Part shown: positions 13,801 through 25,000 of the stretch, piece by piece
Position numbering within the stretch: the stretch's first letter is position 1
Layout: every line of letters begins with the position of its first letter
Source: Rhyzopertha dominica
Lineage: Eukaryota; Arthropoda; Insecta; Coleoptera; Bostrichidae
Direction: 5' to 3'
NCBI GenBank assembly: GCA_025024175.1
Contig: QCXZ01000053.1
Coordinates: forward strand, 4,712,001 to 4,776,000
Length of the DNA stretch: 64,000 nucleotides
Translations under genes and position numbers: made by a program
The notes under the pieces: model-generated
Databases searched by the model: none
What the model was told of the DNA's origin: nothing
What the model saw: only the letters and a program-made list of their open reading frames with translations

Positions 13801-15144
13801 GAGTTCAGCATTTGGGTAAGACAACAATGACTCAATTAAAATAATTGAAAGAATGCGTGATTTTTTCTTTACACTGGTTTCAAAGGTGCACTCATTCTGA
13901 AATATTCTGCTTTAATTAGATAGCTTGAAAACAGCTGATTATTTTTAATGTCCTTATAGTTTTACGAGATTTATCAGAAATTTATAAAACTTCCAAAACT
14001 CCCTTGCTCTCAATACGTCCATGATTCACAAAACCCTCAGGACTTCCAAATCCCACAAAACTCACAACACACCTAAAACTCATTTCCAAAAAACTCCCAA
14101 AACTGCAAAACTCTAAAAACTCCCATACTTTCAAAAAGCTCAATACTCCATTACTTCCAAAAATTGCACAACTAAAATCCTTGCTAAAACTTAACACTTT
14201 CGAAAAATTAAAATGCTTCAATACTTCTAATACTTCAAAAACTCCTAAAACTAAATTTAAAAAACTTCCAAACATACCAAAGCCACACAAAACTGAACAA
14301 AAATCCCATTTTTTTTTGTTATTTCCAAATTTGATAGAATCCAAAGATCAGAATCCAGATATCAAAATGGAGAATTAAGTTATTCTGTATGTCTAATGCC
14401 TTATGTAAAATTCTTGAGATTCCAATGGTGAGAATCGAATTTCCAATACCCTGTATACATGTGAAAAATTATCCCTTAAAAAAGGTTTCTTTATTTCTGT
14501 CTGCCTAACATAAAAAAGAGCTAAATAAAAGAAAAAATCAAACTTATGCAGAAATAGAATAAAAAAGTATCTAACAGTAGCACATTTCTTAGGGTTTAAA
14601 CAGTCCAACTGAACCCGAAGGCCATTTCTTTGGTCAGTTCACGTACAAAGAAGACGGACCCAGCGTGCAAACATTTGAAGTAGACAATGGAGATAAGGCC
14701 TACCAATACATTGAATTTAAGGTGCATTCAAATCACGGGAATCCCGAGTATACATGTGTATATAGGTAAATAAGACGAAACGGTGTTAGTGCCAATTCAC
14801 AATTAACATAATACGTAATCAAATATACATAATATGTAAAGAAAACCTCATACATGTTTACGAATGAATTCACAATAGCTACACAGGGTGTAGCGTTAGA
14901 TTTAGAAGATTAGATAATGCACAGAAAAAAAAACGTTAATATGCATATCCTTTCACTGGTGGAATGTCATTTGGGCTACCCACTATGTTAAATCTGAACA
15001 CCTACCTATATTTTACATTTTTGTAACGTACGCTTTACGTTTATGTTAATGTGAATGGGCGGTTACACAATAACATAAATTTGTTTCCTCAGGTTACGAG
15101 TTCATGGTGCATTAGAGCATTCACGGAAAGCTGGAAAAGGGTGA
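10836..15144 (+). CDS. SUN-domain nuclear-envelope protein (SPAG4/SUN-like)
   Basis: Nine exons: 10836-10905, 10997-11047, 11098-11307, 11980-12149, 12199-12373, 12424-12536, 13648-13815, 14593-14765 and 15093-15144, total 393 codons with consistent phases. Residues 1-110 form a basic, Ser/Arg-rich N-terminus. A single membrane segment (FFTLLLLLVIAGLLAVAVAF) lies near residues 118-138, followed by a short helical/coiled-coil stretch. The SUN domain runs from about residue 218 (DYALESAGGS) to the end. Diagnostic blocks are GECWAIKG, EHIPKALSPTGEIGTAPKEF, FGQFTY and HGNPEYTCVYR. SUN proteins sit in the inner nuclear membrane and bind KASH partners in the perinuclear space to couple the nucleus to the cytoskeleton. 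The short length resembles SPAG4/SUN3-5 more than SUN1/2. The two core cysteines (GEC, YTC) are kept, but the position of the KASH-linking cysteine of SUN1/2 appears to be Asn (TIRNTKNY). The intron 12374-12423 is only 50 bases. Confidence 0.93.
11540..11800 (+). mobile_element. 3' end of a non-LTR retroelement in a SUN-gene intron
   Basis: The + strand reads GTQERGRPRKRWLEEV and then RDREQWRRRIKIALGL followed by a stop. This is the conserved C-terminal tail of many insect endonuclease/reverse-transcriptase proteins (GRPRKRW..., R..WR). The 3' end is GGCCTTTAAGGCCCG followed by a TATATA tail. It is 5'-truncated and related in type to the element at 52835-53446. Confidence 0.72.
13990..14345. 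repeat. Degenerate short-period array (CTTCCAAAACTC-like)
   Basis: About 350 bases built from imperfect repeats of a purine/pyrimidine-skewed word such as ACTTCCAAAACTC, in the SUN-gene intron between 13815 and 14593. The strand skew creates a long but meaningless frame on the - strand. No exon signal. Confidence 0.6.
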
Positions 15145-15210
15145 AAATATACATATCAGTATTTACAATAGTATTCTTAGTAAGTAAATGATTTAAATAC
15201 AGAGTAATGT

Positions 15211-15263
15211 TTTATTCACTTCAAAATTAAAATAAAACTCCTTTGAATCTTTTTCCATTTATT
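15211..15263 (-). terminator. Poly(A) signals of the TTC39-family gene
   Basis: Two - strand AATAAA hexamers (15258-15263 and 15211-15216) lie 120-172 bases beyond the TTC39 stop at 15383. Confidence 0.5.
15231..15236 (+). terminator. Poly(A) signal of the SUN-domain gene
   Basis: AATAAA on the + strand 87 bases after the SUN stop codon. It lies between the two TTC39 signals on the opposite strand, so the two 3' UTRs probably overlap. Confidence 0.5.
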
Positions 15264-15382
15264 ATTAACAGCACAATTCAGATATATGTTGATCATTTCA
15301 TCAACAGTGGTTTTTCTTCTACGTTACCTATAAAAATAAGTCTGAAGCGCACTTTTTGACGAGATTTTTGGACGATTTTTGA

Positions 15383-18300
15383 CTACATGTTTTTCAACAG
15401 ACCATGGATTCTTACTGTTAATCTTTGTTCAAAATCATAGCCCTTGTACTGGGATATTTGCTGCAGCAGGTTCTTACCCTCTTCTCTGCTCTGAAATTAC
15501 AAGACAACTCAAAATGTTTGTTAATAATGATACTCAGTTACAAAAAAGGTGGCGCACCTAATTTTGATTACATATTTGAAGCTTTGTGTTTTCTGAATGA
15601 CTGGACCGATTTTTATTTTTCTTTTAATTTGTTGGTAGGTAGTTCCTTTGTCTTTCAAAAACAATAAAAGGTAGAATTTTTTTAAGAAAGAAAGAAATGC
15701 AAAGAATCTACATGAAATACGCTTTTTTAAAAGCATTTTTTTATTCATTGATTTATCTGTAAATTTGTCAAAATTAATATTTTTTGCTAAAACCTTGTGT
15801 TTATAATAATAATAATAAATTTTATTATGGGATACTAGATACAGCTAAGCACTAATTAAGTAAATAAAATTCAAACAATAAACAAATTAAAAAATATTTG
15901 AACAAAAGTATCACAATGATAAATACACTCACTATGGGGTGAAACACTGAAGTAATAAAGTAATATTATGGCTTGGTTCGAGTCTTTCCACTACCATCCA
16001 TGAGGATTTGAAAAAATTTTCACCTCCTTGTTGTTTTTAAAAGGCGAAGGAACTACCTTCTAATAAATCAAAAAAAAATATAAAAANTGATCCATTCAGA
16101 TTCATTATAAAACACTGACAAAAAATGATTAATCTGAAATTTTGATTACACCTGTAGAAGAGAACCTCAAAAAATCGCCTGACACGAGTTCAAACCAAAT
16201 TCATTCAGAAATGGCAAAGCTCCAAATTTGCAACTTTTTTTGGAAATGAGTGTAGCGGAAACCTACCTCTTCATTTTTTACCAATAATGATCCCAACTCG
16301 AACTGTGCAAAAGCCGATACATGACTATCATCGGCGTTCCCCACAATATCTTTCCTTGAAGCTAGGCAGTCCCTCAGGCTTTGAATCCCGTGCTCAACAT
16401 TTCCCAGGATCAAATGGCAACATCCCTCTATCAATTCGGATAAACCAACCATGGGCTCTTGTCTTCTGTTGTTTTTAATCCACGCACAATCTGCCATAAT
16501 CCTCCTGATGTTTTCTGTGTTGCAACTGGGCAATGTGTTCCATAAGAACAAAGTTTCGTACACAAGCAATTTCCAGAAAACTGGGGACGTGTTGGATAAA
16601 TCTGTGAGTTAAAAAATATGTTTCATCCAAGGAAAAATGTAGAATAAGAAGCTCGTTCCCGTATCCATGACAGGTAAGATTAATAAATTGCAACAATGAG
16701 GGAGAATTATCAAAGAAAAAAGTCGTCCTTTGCAGACGGACTCTCTTAAAATAATAGACAACATCTAGATATTGTAAACTGGTCCATTTGCACAAAATGG
16801 AAATTTAGTAATGTTATCTACTTCTTGAAGATTAATCTTCACCAAGTCCAACTGATGGCTTGTAGGAGCTGAAAGATGGATATAGTTGGACTTGGCGAAG
16901 ATTACTCTTTAAGAAGTAACAAGATAACATCTGATAGCTGATGGTTCCACAGGGCGCCATTCTAGGGCCATTTTTGCTTTAGTTATGCACAACCAACATC
17001 ATCGAGTGTGCATCAGATCAAGTAGTTAAATAATGAAACAATTCTTGAAAATCTGGAATTTTGTAGCTTCTACTAAACATACTAAGTTTAAAACCCTAAA
17101 GTGAGGTTAGTGGTAGCCACCATATTGATAAAATAGTGTCAAAAATCAGTTTTCCACAAATATCTTGCAAAATAACAACTTTTTGGGAAAAAGAGTTTTA
17201 ACAATATTGTCATCTGTATATTTCCTACAAGGTTTCTAATAAATTATCTTTTTTTAACTTAACTTTCCGGGACTATCTTAAGTTTTTCTAGATCCAGATG
17301 ACAATGATAGGATGGGACAGCTTTTTATTGCATCAATATACAGGGTGATTCACTAAGCAGGCATCGGTCTGTAATAAGCATCTAAGTTAAAATTGGCAAA
17401 AATTATTCAAATGAAAGTTATCCAAAATTAAGTGGTTAACAAATAAAACAAAGGTTATAGGTGAACCTTTTTAACAATTTTTGTGCCTAATTGTTGGCTT
17501 ATTTTATAAGGAAACATGCGCTACAGACTTCGCAAGACTATTTATAAGCATGAAATTTAATATAACCAAGCTAAACAATGTTTATGTTTTATTATTGAAA
17601 CAATGCATAATTGACATGCATTACGGTACTAAAATGCTAATAACTTAAAAAAGGTTAATGATAACAACTTTTACAAGGTATATTTTTTTATTGCAAAAGG
17701 TTAGAATAGAAGTATTGCTCCGAAAATTATATACAAGGTAGTGCAAAAAAGTTATGACATTTTCAATGAGCGTAAAATATGGTAGATGGCGGTACAACCA
17801 AATATTAGTTAATCCACCAAAAAACCCTCATGCACCAAATTTCACTAAGATATTTTATTTTTTCAAAAGTCATTACAAAATATCAAAAACAAAATCGAAA
17901 CTTCAACACGCTGTATCTTTGTTGGTATTAATTTTTGTACTAAAATAAGTTTGGTTAAATTGGTTTATTTATGGCGAAGGAATGTGTGGTAGACTTCTGT
18001 AAAAACCTTTTAGATACACCCTGTATATTAAATGTAATTGGCGTTGCCTAATAAATAAATAAATTTGTGGCTGGCCTAATTATCAAGNGTACTCATTTTC
18101 ACGAAAATTCCTTAAAATTAACCCAAAAAACTTAAATAAGTATTTTCCCTTATAACTGGAAATTGCTTAATTTTATTTCCACCCACCTTCAGCATCGTTA
18201 GGAAACAATTTGAACCTTCGATCCAGATACTCCTCCAACTGTGAATTTTTGGGTGCATGATCGAACATTTGCTTCATCTCGCACAAAAACGAGGAATCCT

Positions 18301-21300
18301 TGAAAGTGGCGCTGGCACCGAGACACAGTGAAGCGAGATAGATATAAAAGGACCTGGACCATCTGCTCGCCGTCGTTAAGTACTGAAACACGGCCTCTCC
18401 TTGAACATATTCAAGCTGAATCAGATGGCACCAGCCGATCTCGTGTAAAGACAAGATTTTCAGCTCACGTTGGGTGGTGTTCTCGACAGAAGCACGGAAT
18501 GCCTCTATGGCTTGGGGAATTTGCGACTGCAATTTAAATTATAAACAGTGTAGTTCAAACAGGGCATTTTCTGCCTTTCTTACACTTAGACGTTTAACCC
18601 TGCCACGGAAAAATAAGAAGTAGGCTGAATCCTTGTACTCCTTTTCGGATTCTTCAATTAGGCAAAGAGATATTTCCACACCCGCTTCAACGTTGCTTCC
18701 ATCGATTGCATAGAAAGGTCTGACGATAGTGTGGTACCATAAAAGAGACAAACTGTAAATAAAAAGTAGTTTGTTTGCAATTGGTTGCTTGCCCCCTTAG
18801 TACATGCTTGTAGGGTAGGAAAAAATTCAACTTTTTCCTTAAAGTTGTAATAAATAAAAAATAAAACGGTACATTTTTAACTGAAGGCTTTTTTAAAGGT
18901 AAAAATTACATAATTGCCTTTTTTCACATAACTCAAAGTATTTTTTAATAATCTGTCAATATTTTTGCAAAAAACAATGTTCTATTATGCTGCTAATCAG
19001 CAGATTTAAAAAACTACCTATAATTACTCCTTCCAAAAAAAAATGTATCTACGCCTCTGCACTGTTGAAACAATAGATATGGGTGGTGAAGGTTAAAATG
19101 TATGAAAAAAAGACTAAAAAAATTACTTTATCGTGTTTTTAATCGACATATTGACACCTACTGAGCTGTGCTTTTAAAATATCGACAGAAATATTAAAGA
19201 AGACTAAAATGAATGAGAAGTTTGCTTAGCTTAAACTAAAAAAGTTGACAATTATTTATTTATTTACTAATTACAACAATTATTGTAGGAAATTTCTACA
19301 GAAAGTTTATGGAAGCAACAGTGGCTATGAAATTTAAAATTTATTAAAATTGATTGTCTGTTTTTAATCGACATATTGACACCTACTGAGCTGTACTTTT
19401 GAAATATCGACAGAAATATTAAAGAAGATAAAAATGAATGAGAAGTTTGCTTAGCTTCAACTAAAAGTTGGCAATTATTTATTTATTTAGGAATTACAAC
19501 AATTATTGCAGAAAATTTCTACAGAAAGTTTATGGAAACAATAGTGACTATGAAATTTAAAATTTATTGTCTCCTGTGTTAATATACATACAACTTGACA
19601 TTCTTTTGAATTAATATGGATCTTGATGTAGAAATCAGTTATTTAGGACAGAATAAAACTAATTTGTCGCGAATTTTCAACACTTTAATGTGTCCTCTTC
19701 AGGTGATAAACTCCTACCTGTTTTGTTTATATGACATGGTGAATGAAGAAAGAACTGAGTTCAGCTCACACACAAAACAAACTAAGCACAAATTTGCAAC
19801 CTGAAGAAGACACAATAAAGTGTTAAAATGTCGCGACGAATTTTAAAATAGTTTTATACTATCCTAAATAACCAATTTCAACATACATAAATATAATTAC
19901 AGGACATTACTTTGAATTACATTACATTTTAATTATAAGTGATGTGAGACAAAGCAGACAAACCAAGTAGAAATTGATATCAAGTCCAAAAAAACCTGGA
20001 TGCTGGCATGAAAAAAATCTTTTTGGCCCCGACAGATTAACCCTTTATTTTAATATTAATAATAATGTTTATTAGCAATTTGTGCTGTACATTTGTATAG
20101 TATAAGTAACAAATATATTATACCAGGTATAGGTATAGAATAAAAAACAAATACTACATATTACGATTTGTGTGCTAGACCATCTAAACCTTAGTAGCAT
20201 ATGCACATAAGATTGCCAGGCCACCCTTCAGAATGCTATGTTTAAGATTTCTTTTAAATGTCATAGGAGGTAAAGCTCTAATGCCTGCTGGAATACGATT
20301 CATAATTTGATATATCTATAGCTAAAACTGCTCTGGAACAGAGCAGTATGATGATATGGCACTGTAAGATATTGCTTACGTCTGATAATCAAGTTGCGGA
20401 CATCCGTGCGAAAGCGACCTTTATGGTATAGGTACTGGGGTGTTTTATACAGTAAAATTTTGTGATACATATATGCACTCTGAAGAAACATGCTCTGTCT
20501 AACTGAAAGCCAGTTCATCTGAGAATATCGGCCTGAAATATGCTGGTGCTTCTTTAAATGTAAAACTAAACGCAAGCATGAGTTTTGAAGGTGCTGAAGT
20601 CTGTTCATATTATGTTGTGTTAAAAACGGTCCAAAGACAGCACCACAATGTTTGAAATGTGACAGCACCACACATAATGTTCTTCTTATGTTAGAATTCA
20701 ATAAGTCTTTACTTTTATATATTTGTTTTAAACTCGAGAACCCAGATTTTATTACATTATTGACATGGGATTCAAATTTTAAATCAGTATCATGGTTTAA
20801 TCCTAGGTTTTGTGCCGACTCCACACATGGAATGGACTTATCATTTATGAATAACTTTATCAATTCTCTGTATCTCTTGCTGCTCTGAGTACGGCCAAAC
20901 AGCATCACCTTGGACTTGTCTGGGTTTATAGTTAAACAGTATCTCTTGGAGATTTCAACCACTTTCTTAAGATCTTCATTAATCAACTCATTTGCATTTA
21001 CTATGCTTGTCGGTGGAAATGAGTAATAGAGCTGGGTATCATCCGCATAGCATAGGATTTTACTGTGGGTCACTACCTTTTCAATGGTGAAATATATAGA
21101 GAAAAAAATAAGGGTGCCAATGTCGAGCCCTGCGGCTCCCCAGCTGAAACTGGCAATGGTTGTGATAAACCCATACTGCATTTTACTATTTGTAGTCTAT
21201 TACCAAGATAAGCTTTTTCCTTTTAGGAATAAAATTTTGCTTTATTACAGACTGCAGGGAAGTTTTATTTAGTTTTGTTTAGACTTTATAAATGGGCGTA

Positions 21301-24300
21301 CAATAAAAGTCTGTACCCAAAAATTTCATCATTGTTCTTTTAAAATTTNTGTTGCATCACAATAATATCTGAAGAGAAATCAAGCTAAGCTAAGTATTTT
21401 TTATTCTTACGTTGCTAAAGGAGCTCTCATATCACTCCCCTGCCTTGCATACATCAAGCATGTCAATCCATTGCTCCTATTGCCACCAAACCCAAAAATG
21501 CTGGACAACTTGAGTAAGCTGGGAGGCAACAGCGACACACCCAACTGGAATAACCCATAGCCGAAAGAGACTGCACTCATGAGACGTATTACTGTTTCCT
21601 TATCCATGTCATCTGTCCTCCTTCAAATTAATATAGATTAAGTGGAGTATTAAAAAAAACACACATTTAACACCAACATCCCCAAATTAACGCTAATCCT
21701 TCAAACTTACTTCTTGTCCGCCAAAAATAAACCGAAACTAGGGCCCAAGAAGTTCAAATTTAAATTGCTGTTGAACGGGGACAAAATATTCGAGCTGAAA
21801 AATTTACTTCTGCTCCTCGAGAGGGCGCTGTGTACTGAAAGGGACTTTCTTAGAGAGGAAATGGTTGACAAGGAGTTGCGGTTGTTTTCAGAAGGGTGGG
21901 GATGGAATGTGACAGTATGTGAATGGGGGATGTACCCGTTTGGTCTGGCAAAATTGGAAGTGGACTCTTCAGGTGTGGGATTTTCAGACTCCGCGAGAGA
22001 AACTTCGTCAGATGAACATGTAACTTGTGCTGGATCTGAAAAATAATTTTTTTCAATTTCCTTGGCACAAATTCAGGTACAGTCTTGACACCAAAATATG
22101 AAATATACAAGGTGTCCCACATTATGACCTGACCTGACCTGACCTGACACCAAAATATGAAATATACAAGGTGTCCCACATTATGAGGGCAAGCTCTCGG
22201 AATCGGAAAAATATAATTTCATCAAAGTTTTGCTATTGCTATTTGAAGGGGAAGCACACATTTAATAATAAATGTTTTGGGGGAGGTGAACCCTCCACAT
22301 TTTGACCCTTAACTTTAAAACGGATAAGTATTTTTTTATATCTCTTCTTTTAATGTTCGGGCCTTGTAAACAAAAAAAAGGTGCTCTTTGTTCATGCGGC
22401 TAAAATTGACCCTTTCCGAGAAAATAGCAGTTGCATGTTAGGGTTCACCTTTTCACTGCTTAACTAATACTTGGTTTTTATCAAACTAGTTGTGATAAAC
22501 AAAATAAAATGTGATTGATCACTTCTCATATCTGTAAAAATTTTAACATCTAAAAATAAAATATACAGGGTCCGCCACCTAAAACTCCCCAGGCTCGTAT
22601 TTTCTTAATTTTTTTAGGTACAACTTTAAGTTATATGCCAAATTGTAGGTCTTTTTAAACTCTTTAATAATAGAATATTGGGTGTCCAAAAATTTTTTTG
22701 TAGATTATCATATTTTCAAACAAAGTTAATTTTTGTAAATATTTTTTAACCTTACCACGTATAATAAATACTGCTTTATATTTTCTTCAATTTGTGTCTT
22801 TACCATGTATGCGTAATTTTTACTCCTTCTTAGTGAAAAACAAGAAAAACTAGTCGCCGCCATTTTTATTAATAGGGTTGTTCAGAATTTTTTAAGTGTT
22901 ACTTTAGTACCTTATTACGGTACAAATTATGCCTACATACCCATCGCTGCACACAAAACCCCAAAATTTGGAGCAACTTTTTAATAAATAAAGTACAAAG
23001 TTCGTTCTACAGAGAGAGAGGCTAGAATTTTGGGGTTTTGTGTGCAGCGATGGAAATGTAGGCATAATTTGTACCATAATAAACTACTAAATTAACACTT
23101 AAAAAATTCTGAACAACCCTATTAACAAAAATGGCGGCGAATAGTTTTTCTTGTTTTTCACTAAGAAGGAGTAAAAATTACGCATACATGGTAAAGACAC
23201 AAATTGAAGAAAATAAAAGGCGACATCCAACTATAAAGCAATATTTATTATACGGGGAAAGGTTAAAAAATATTTACAAAAATTATATATTTATTCTATT
23301 TTTAAAGAGTTTAAAAAGACCTACAATTTCATATATAACTTAAGGTTGTACCTAAAAAAATAGTGAAAATACGAGCCTGGGGAGTTTTAAGTGGCGGACC
23401 CTGTATAATTGTTACAATAGGCTATTATCAAAATAAGAAGTTTCAATTAAAGGAAATCATTAAATGCATGTCAGCATACTTGTTTATATGAATATTCCAT
23501 TATTATTATTATTTCGGAATTTTTGCAACAAATAATGTAAGGTATTATCAAAATGTCAATGTGACAACTTTAGTTAAGCAATGAAAATGTGAAGCTTAAC
23601 ATTCAACAGCAATTTTCTCGGAAAGGGTCAATTTTAGCCACATGAACAAAGGGTATCTTTTTTTGTTTATAAGGCCCAAAGATTAAAACAACAGATATTT
23701 TTGAAAAAATATTTACTCCTTTCAAAGTTAAGGGTTAAAATGTGTGGGGTTGGCCCCCTTCCGGCTCCCCAAAACGTTTATTAAAAAAATGTGTGCATCA
23801 TTTTAATGATTTCCACTTCAAATAATAACCAAGATTTGCTGAAATTATATCAACCGGTCAGAGATGTTTTTGAAAAACTGCTGTTTCTCTTCCACCATGT
23901 TGTGTTTGCTCAAAAATGACTCATTTTAGCGAAATGAAATAAGAGTACCCTTTTTGCTCATCTTTTATTGCTCTTTCTAAAAATGCTTTATATAAGTTTT
24001 GAACAACGGTTTTCTCAAAATTTAAAAATATTTTAAAGTCTTTTGTACTTTTAACACCCATGTTTATGAATTTATGACATCGAATTTTAAAACACCCTGT
24101 ATACATCCAAATTTGTGCCACCTACACTTAAGATACCATGTATTTAGTACTTTACTTGGTATATTGGTGTCTCCCACTATTGCCTTGTACAACCCAGAAA
24201 TTTCTGTGTAAACCTGCTGATAAATCTTCCAAGACCTCCGCAGAATCCATCCCCCTTTAAGAAAGCCGCTGATATCCTGCTGTAAAATTGTCAGTAGCGC

Positions 24301-24712
24301 TATACAAAGCTGAGAATCGGCCAATATTATTTGCGTTTCAAGTTCTTCCGCCTTCGATATCGATTTGCTCTCCATCCCGAAAACCCTCGACTTGACGGAT
24401 TTGAACCATCCGTTCTCCGCCGTACACCTTCGTTCAGTTTCTCTGAGATTCTGCAGTGCTATCACTAATTTGTCATCTTCAAAAGTCATTAAAGCGTCCT
24501 ACAAAATCTTATAAAACTTGTGCACCTCTCTAGATTACACTTACTATGAAAACAACGAAAGCATATCCGGCAAACATCTGTAAGTTATCTGGGTATCGTT
24601 TGAAGAGAGTTTCAGCTTCTTCAGATTTGTTGTTTATTAGCAAATTTATGCCGTGCCTTGCCAGCTTCCACATCGGCATTTGCTCCGTTAAGTCCACTGT
24701 ATTTTCTGCCAT
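15383..24712 (-). CDS. Ttc39: Tetratricopeptide repeat protein 39 family (TTC39/IML2)
   Basis: Eight exons on the - strand: 24712-24545, 24498-24156, 22035-21711, 21620-21411, 18752-18584, 18526-18187, 16580-16267 and 15490-15383, total 658 codons with phases that join throughout. Exon 3 has no internal ATG start of its own frame and exon 8 is only 35 codons, so both are easy to miss. Family blocks in order: an N-terminal TPR-like part (residues 1-170) with RETERRC, ILADSQLC and FLKGGWILRRSWKIY; a Ser/Asn-rich low-complexity insert (about 171-275, exon 3); SFGYGLFQLGVSLLPP; HEIGWCHLIQL; ETLFLWNTLPSC; QFELGSLL; and YDFEQRLTVRIHGLLK at the end. Human TTC39A-C have similar length and order. The biochemical role is poorly known; TTC39B affects lipid handling and TTC39C has been linked to cilia. 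A perfect RFX X-box lies 289 bases before the ATG. The exon 4 acceptor is ambiguous by three bases (21620 or 21617). Large introns carry transposons. Confidence 0.9.
15800..16010 (-). mobile_element. Probable non-LTR retroelement 3' end with (TAA)n tail
   Basis: A TAATAATAATAATAA tract (about 15805-15820) followed by an AT-rich stretch in the last TTC39 intron. Similar short TTA/TAA tails close the retroelement fragments at 20041-21235 and 40955-41700. No coding similarity was recognised, so this is inference. Confidence 0.3.
16101..16196 (+). repeat. Dispersed repeat family D, partial copy
   Basis: Contains AAAACACTGACAAAAAATGATTAATCTG and GATTACACCTGTA with an AACCTCAAA end. It matches, with an internal gap, the copies at 62820-62944 (same strand) and 29915-30034 (opposite strand). 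Confidence 0.65.
17341..18023. mobile_element. Non-autonomous TA-flanked element (MITE-like), 683 bases
   Basis: Starts CAGGGTGATTCACTAAGCAGG after TA (17339-17340) and ends ACACCCTG before TA (18024-18025). The shared terminus is short (TATACAGGGTG), of the kind carried by several elements in this window, for example at 39200. It has no transposase frame and lies within a TTC39 intron. Confidence 0.65.
19136..19568. repeat. Two-copy tandem duplication, 225-base period
   Basis: 19136-19345 and 19361-19568 are near-identical direct copies, both beginning TTTTTAATCGACATATTGAC and ending with an AAATTTAAAATTTATT tract. They differ by scattered substitutions and short indels. Located in a TTC39 intron; no coding content. 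Confidence 0.85.
19631..19879. mobile_element. Foldback MITE-like hairpin
   Basis: Arms of about 75 bases (19631-19706 and 19796-19879) are inverted copies: ATTTAGGACAG...GTCGCGAATTTT...TTCAGGT against ACCTGAAGA...GTCGCGACGAATTTT...CTAAATA. The central spacer is about 90 bases. The short + strand frame across it is a by-product. Confidence 0.75.
20041..21235 (-). mobile_element. Jockey-clade-like non-LTR retroelement, 5'-truncated
   Basis: A 293-codon - strand frame (21181-20300) carries the polymerase catalytic block CYADDTQLYY, then CLTINPDKSKVMLFG (thumb region), NLGLNHDTDLKFESHV, and the tail motif LQHLQNSCLRL with LSVRQSMFLQSAYMYHKILL. Only the C-terminal half of the reverse transcriptase remains. 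The 3' end is near 20041 with an AATAATAAT-type tail. It sits antisense-neutral (same strand as TTC39) in a TTC39 intron. A relative of the same family is at 52208-52830. Confidence 0.88.
22086..22186. repeat. 42-base duplication separated by (CCTGA)4 telomere-type tract
   Basis: 22086-22127 and 22145-22186 are identical 42-base segments. Between and overlapping them, 22128-22147 is four perfect CCTGA units (TCAGG on the other strand). The second copy runs on into the foldback element that starts at 22167, and the first copy includes 21 bases of that element's end. The duplication therefore happened after the element inserted. Confidence 0.92.
22167..24099. mobile_element. Outer foldback element with TA flanks in a TTC39 intron
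   Basis: Termini CAAGGTGTCCC (22167) and CACCCTG (ending 24099) are flanked by TA. Imperfect inverted arms lie at about 22190-22500 and 23560-23880; both contain, in opposite orientation, a block such as GAAAGGGTCAATTTTAGCC. The middle is occupied by a second, better preserved foldback at 22566-23403. It has no coding capacity and fills most of the intron between TTC39 exons 2 and 3. Confidence 0.72.
22566..23403. mobile_element. Inner foldback element, long near-perfect palindrome
   Basis: An 838-base palindrome with arms of about 400 bases and a centre near 22990. The ends are CAGGGTCCGCCAC and GTGGCGGACCCTG, flanked by TA (22564-22565, 23404-23405). The arms mirror each other in detail, for example AACCCCAAAATT / AATTTTGGGGTT near the centre and CTCCCCAGGCTCG / CGAGCCTGGGGAG near the ends. 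It inserted into the outer foldback. Confidence 0.9.
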
Positions 24713-25000
24713 ATCTCAGTAACATTTCTTACATTGGCTGCTTTTCCTTAGGCACTTTGTCATCACCTGCAAATCGCGTTTACTAATTTAAAAAAAATCG
24801 ATTACCGGTAATTCAATTACCAACCGTTCCATCACACGTTTTGTTTACGAAATTATTGCTTTTTGCATTAGTGTCGGATCTTGCACAAAAATTTTAAGTA
24901 TCTGTTTGTGACATAATTAAGTTTTTTGACATTTTTACACTGGCCATTGGCTAGCGTTTACATACGTAAGGGAGTTTACCGCGATTTCATTGATTATGTG

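Noticed and set aside
13982..14344. 120-codon - strand frame rich in Phe, Leu and Gly
   Set aside because: It is created by the strand-skewed degenerate array in a SUN intron; composition is low-complexity and no domain is visible.
15379..15667. Two overlapping + strand open frames of 60-80 codons
   Set aside because: They are shadows of the last TTC39 exon (15490-15383, - strand) and its intron; the - strand frame has the family motif YDFEQRL and correct splice phase.
20652..21272. + strand frames of 78 and 62 codons
   Set aside because: Antisense shadows of the reverse-transcriptase frame 21181-20300.
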